A DNA stretch of 64,000 bases from Maritalea sp051251695 (GTDB lineage Bacteria > Pseudomonadota > Alphaproteobacteria > Rhizobiales > Devosiaceae), in contig NZ_JBPOEU010000001.1 of NCBI RefSeq assembly GCF_051251695.1, forward strand, positions 62,001-126,000. Reading direction: 5' to 3'. The position numbers and the translations under genes were made by a program. How positions within the stretch are numbered: the first letter of the stretch is position 1; every line of letters starts with the position of its first letter. Below, one piece after another: positions 61,379 to 64,000 of this stretch. The notes below the pieces were generated by a model. That model made no database searches, was not told the origin of the DNA, and worked only from the letters and a program-made list of their open reading frames with translations.

Positions 61379-61392
61379 GTACAACGTTGTAC
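61379..61392. promoter_or_regulatory. CG-centred palindromic operator, proximal copy
   Basis: GTACAACGTTGTAC, a perfect 14-bp palindrome with central CG as in LacI/GalR operators, about 20 bases before the ATG. With flanks TA and AT it is an exact inverted 18-bp repeat of the distal copy. Confidence 0.75.
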
Positions 61393-61405
61393 ATTTACAA
61401 TCCCA

Positions 61406-61434
61406 GATGTACAACGTTGTACTACCTCAGTCAA
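61406..61434 (-). promoter_or_regulatory. Candidate promoter of the third ABC operon
   Basis: Minus strand TTGACT (61434-61429), 17 bases, TACATC (61411-61406). The -10 is poor, but the distal operator would sit in the spacer. Confidence 0.35.
61409..61422. promoter_or_regulatory. CG-centred palindromic operator, distal copy
   Basis: Second GTACAACGTTGTAC; its centre is 30 bp from that of the proximal copy, close to three helical turns, so two dimers could bind the same DNA face. Confidence 0.75.
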
Positions 61435-61630
61435 TATCTGACGTTGTTTGCCTGAGCTCCCACCACCATAATTTGGCGAATTGGTTGTCCCGACCCAGAT
61501 TCATTGCCGTGGATAGGGATCAGCATAAATGAAAATAGACATCGTTATGAAAGGCAGTTAATCTTTCGAACAACCAAAACAACTCTGTCGCTCAAGATGT
61601 TAGGTTACGAATTCAACCCTACGAGAAAGA

Positions 61631-61704
<74 letters not shown>

Positions 61705-61838
61705 ACAATGTTCAGTGAAATTTTATGACCGAACGGTGCGGTCTATACGCGGTTTAAACTCAACGTGCAAGCGTTCAGGCGATGGTTTTTCATACTTTTT
61801 TTTAAAGATCACAGATTTTGAAATTTCTGCAATAAAAT

Positions 61839-61864
61839 AGGGCCCGCAACTGCATGCGAGCCCT
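61839..61864 (-). terminator. bioY terminator
   Basis: Minus strand AGGGCTCGCA, loop TGCAGT, TGCGGGCCCT (10 pairs, one G-U), followed by ATTTTATT. It begins 31 bases after the bioY stop. Confidence 0.8.
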
Positions 61865-61895
61865 GCAAATATATTTGCTATCTAGTTGGCCTAAA

Positions 61896-62480
61896 TTACT
61901 TTTTTGCCAAAGTAGATACGCCACCAAATACAAGCGTTGCAGCGATTGCTGTTTTAAGCAGGTCACCCAAAATGAATGGCTGTACGCCAAACATCCAAGA
62001 TTTTTCTACGCCGATTAGGTTAGCCAACCAGCTAAAGCCTAGGGCGAACATAACGACCTCACCCACCAGCATAGCGGCGAACAAAAGCACAATGTTTTTG
62101 CCCATTCCACGATCAACTGACCAACCGACAATCGCGGTGAGAGCAATATAACCTGCAAGGAAGCCACCTGTTGGGCCGGCCATATAGGCAAGACCAGCGC
62201 CAGTTGCGAAGACTGGAAGTCCTAACGCGCCTTCCAGCAAATAAAGGGCGATCGTTGCCAAACCAAGACGAAACCCGTATGTGCCGGCAATTACAAGAAT
62301 TGCTAGGGTTGTTAGGGTCATTGGAACGGGGAAGAAAGGCACTGCCACTTTAGCGGCGGCTGCAAGCACGATTGTGCCGGCCACTGCCATTAGAGCATAC
62401 CCCAAAAGACGTCCCACGCCTTCAGCTGGTAAAAACTGTTCGGCCAATGATAGTTTGCGTGAAGCGGTAGTTGCAGCCAT
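61896..62480 (-). CDS. bioY: Biotin transporter BioY
   Basis: 194 aa, the substrate-binding S component of an ECF-type biotin importer. Six hydrophobic helices, with the family segments PVPMTLTTLAILVIAGTYGFRLGLATIALYLLEGALGLPVFA and GPTGGFLAGY. The second ATG (62480) is preferred because AAGGA lies 8 bases before it but only 2 before the first. BioM and BioN are not nearby; many alphaproteobacterial BioY proteins work alone or with shared ATPases. I see no BioR-type box in the 67 bases upstream. Confidence 0.93.
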   Translation of the reverse strand: MAATTASRKLSLAEQFLPAEGVGRLLGYALMAVAGTIVLAAAAKVAVPFFPVPMTLTTLAILVIAGTYGFRLGLATIALYLLEGALGLPVFATGAGLAYMAGPTGGFLAGYIALTAIVGWSVDRGMGKNIVLLFAAMLVGEVVMFALGFSWLANLIGVEKSWMFGVQPFILGDLLKTAIAATLVFGGVSTLAKK

Positions 62481-62553
62481 TCTCATTTCCTTTTATTGAA
62501 TTGGTTATCGCCCTTTTAATCGCTCAAACGTTCAAGAGCAAGCTTGGCAGAAC

Positions 62554-63471
62554 ATGCAAACCCAATCCGTGCCGAATTACAATAAGACTTTTGATCCAGA
62601 AGTGGGCAAATCCCAAATTCTGACGCCGGGCATCAAGCGCATTGTCGCGCCAAATGGTAGTCCATATACTTTTAGGGGTACGAACAGCTACATAGTTGGT
62701 TTTGACGATGTGGTGATCATTGATCCAGGTCCAGAAGATGATCATCATTTGCAAGCGTTGCTTGACGCTGCTGTGGGCAGGAAATGTAAAGGCATATTGC
62801 TTACCCACACCCACAAAGACCATTCGGCCCTTGCGCCCAAACTGGCGGCTGAACTGCGCGCGCCCCTAATATTTGAGGGCCCACATCGCCCCTCTAGACC
62901 AATGAAAAAATTTGAGCGGGACCCGCTGAAAAATTCTAGCCATTATGGTCTAAACCCACAATATGTGGTTCGAGATGGCAGCAAGATCGATTTAGGGGAA
63001 ATGGGCTTAATTGTTCATACGACCCCGGGGCACTGTGCCAACCATATTGCTGTTTCAATTGATGGTTCAAACCACATCTTCACGGGCGATCACATCATGG
63101 GCTGGTCCTCCACTCTGATCTCTGACCCTGACGGCAGCCTAGAAGACTATTTTTCCTCTATGGAAAAGGTCATCAACCTGCCCCAAACTTGCTACCTGCC
63201 TGCCCATGGTGGGCGAATCGATGATGGTCGCACCTATGCGCAGCAATTGCTTGCGCATCGCCACTCGCGCAACGAGCAAATCATCAAGGCATTACATGCC
63301 GGACCGAAATGGACATTGCAGTTATTGTCAGCCGTTTACCCAGAGATTAGCGCGAATTTGAAACCAGCAGCCTTGCTCACCCTCAATGCGCATTTACACT
63401 ATCTCAAAAACAAGGGTGACATTAAATCCAGCGAATATTTTTGGGGTAAGCGCTATTCTCTACCAACCTAA
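62554..63471 (+). CDS. Metallo-beta-lactamase-fold hydrolase (LACTB2-like)
   Basis: 305 aa. Metal-binding HTHKDH at residues 85-90, TPGHCANHI near 157, FTGDHIMGW near 178 and PAHGG near 213 complete the binuclear zinc site. A C-terminal winged-helix-like region (about 240-305) follows, as in LACTB2-like nucleases/hydrolases. Cytoplasmic, substrate unknown; an RNase or a thioester hydrolase is possible. It diverges from bioY with no obvious functional link. Confidence 0.85.
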   Translation: MQTQSVPNYNKTFDPEVGKSQILTPGIKRIVAPNGSPYTFRGTNSYIVGFDDVVIIDPGPEDDHHLQALLDAAVGRKCKGILLTHTHKDHSALAPKLAAELRAPLIFEGPHRPSRPMKKFERDPLKNSSHYGLNPQYVVRDGSKIDLGEMGLIVHTTPGHCANHIAVSIDGSNHIFTGDHIMGWSSTLISDPDGSLEDYFSSMEKVINLPQTCYLPAHGGRIDDGRTYAQQLLAHRHSRNEQIIKALHAGPKWTLQLLSAVYPEISANLKPAALLTLNAHLHYLKNKGDIKSSEYFWGKRYSLPT

Positions 63472-63549
63472 ACTGATGCGACAATCCGCTTCCCCATCAA
63501 TGGCCAACATGGGCTAATCTACCCTCGTAGACCGAGATAGGGAAAGCTC

Positions 63550-64000
63550 ATGGCGAATAGATCCACTCTTCCAGAAGATAGCGTGATGCAAAGCTATGCT
63601 CGACCGCAAGACTACGCTGATAGTTTTGCAGTTGATATCAGCGGCAACACTGACTTAATCAATTGCGATATTCGAGAATTAGCCACGCAATTCTGCGTAA
63701 TTGAATTGGGATGGGCAAAAGCCCTGCTTTCCCTGCGCAATAAATTGGTGAGGCCGTTAAAAATGAAAACGGCGGATGACCATCCATCCGAGGCTGTTAA
63801 CAAACCCACTTTAGAAAAACAAGTTGGTGATCGGATTGGCTTTTTCAAAATTTACGCGATCCGCGACAACGAGATCATTTTGGGCGAAGACGACTGGCAC
63901 CAAGATTTTAGGACTTCGATTTATCGCAAACTTGGCGAAAAATCAGAAGCCATTATGAGTACAGTTTGTCAGCGACATAATTTATTTGGACATTTTTATC
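63550..64000 (+). CDS. DUF2867-like protein, N-terminal part
   Basis: Partial: 150 codons are open to the window edge. ATG at 63550 with AGGGAAAG upstream. The segments QDYADSFAVDI near the start, GEDDWHQDFRTSIYRK in the middle and TVCQRHNLFGHFY at the end resemble the DUF2867 family. No catalytic function is known to me. It lies 78 bases after the metallo-hydrolase on the same strand. Confidence 0.65.
   Translation, partial: MANRSTLPEDSVMQSYARPQDYADSFAVDISGNTDLINCDIRELATQFCVIELGWAKALLSLRNKLVRPLKMKTADDHPSEAVNKPTLEKQVGDRIGFFKIYAIRDNEIILGEDDWHQDFRTSIYRKLGEKSEAIMSTVCQRHNLFGHFY

Noticed and set aside
62481..62553. BioR box (TTATnnATAA type) before bioY
   Set aside because: The region contains TTATCG and similar words but no complete dyad.

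Overview
The window looks like a chromosomal segment of an alphaproteobacterium, most likely a marine Hyphomicrobiales-type heterotroph (inference). The reasons are several MalK/UgpC-type sugar ABC operons, a MlaE permease fused to a STAS domain, a head-spike-base protein of the RcGTA (Rcc01079) type, BioY, and many genes coupled by ATGA or TAATG overlaps. Base composition is moderate and even, and I see no insertion sequence, integrase, CRISPR array, rRNA or prophage.

Region 1 (1-11823) is an exopolysaccharide locus. A Wzz-like fragment and a UDP-glucose dehydrogenase are followed by an odd forward-strand pair, an 86-aa GTA/phage head-spike-base-like protein and an SGNH/GDSL hydrolase. A tight reverse-strand operon then runs gmd, fcl, UDP-glucuronate-4-epimerase-like, WcaI-like glycosyltransferase, Wzx-like flippase, Wzy-like polymerase, glycosyltransferase, WcaF-like acetyltransferase. 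It should make an acetylated, Wzx/Wzy-dependent polymer containing GDP-6-deoxyhexose and uronic acid. Region 2 (11995-18545) holds tamA, tamB and a single-domain YigZ/IMPACT protein.

Region 3 (18733-39785) is the most interesting: an apparent peptidoglycan-sugar and muropeptide scavenging island. A BadF-type kinase and MurQ diverge from an RpiR/MurR-type regulator. Next come a sugar ABC importer, an SxxK serine hydrolase and a D-lactate dehydrogenase, which would oxidise the D-lactate that MurQ releases. After a chemoreceptor there is a second operon of two peptide-ABC ATPases, a second SxxK hydrolase and AnmK, all but touching, divergent from the matching peptide-binding protein, two permeases and a UTRA-type GntR regulator. 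A shared palindrome links the murQ/regulator promoter to the importer promoter.

Region 4 (39843-47549) contains a CHASE-domain histidine kinase with two stand-alone receiver proteins, an Mla lipid-transport operon (MlaE-MlaF-MlaD-lipoprotein) and a 56-aa membrane protein. Region 5 (47751-61434) has two more sugar ABC operons. One is headed by a FadR-type GntR regulator and ends in a GH38 alpha-mannosidase; the other is followed by a LacI-type regulator and preceded by two identical palindromic operators. A near-match of that operator lies in front of the mannosidase operon. Region 6 (61631-64000) carries tRNA-Gln(TTG), bioY, a metallo-beta-lactamase-fold hydrolase and the start of a DUF2867-like gene.

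A recurring feature is a strong hairpin directly after the solute-binding-protein gene in all four ABC operons, placed between (or just inside) it and the next transporter gene.
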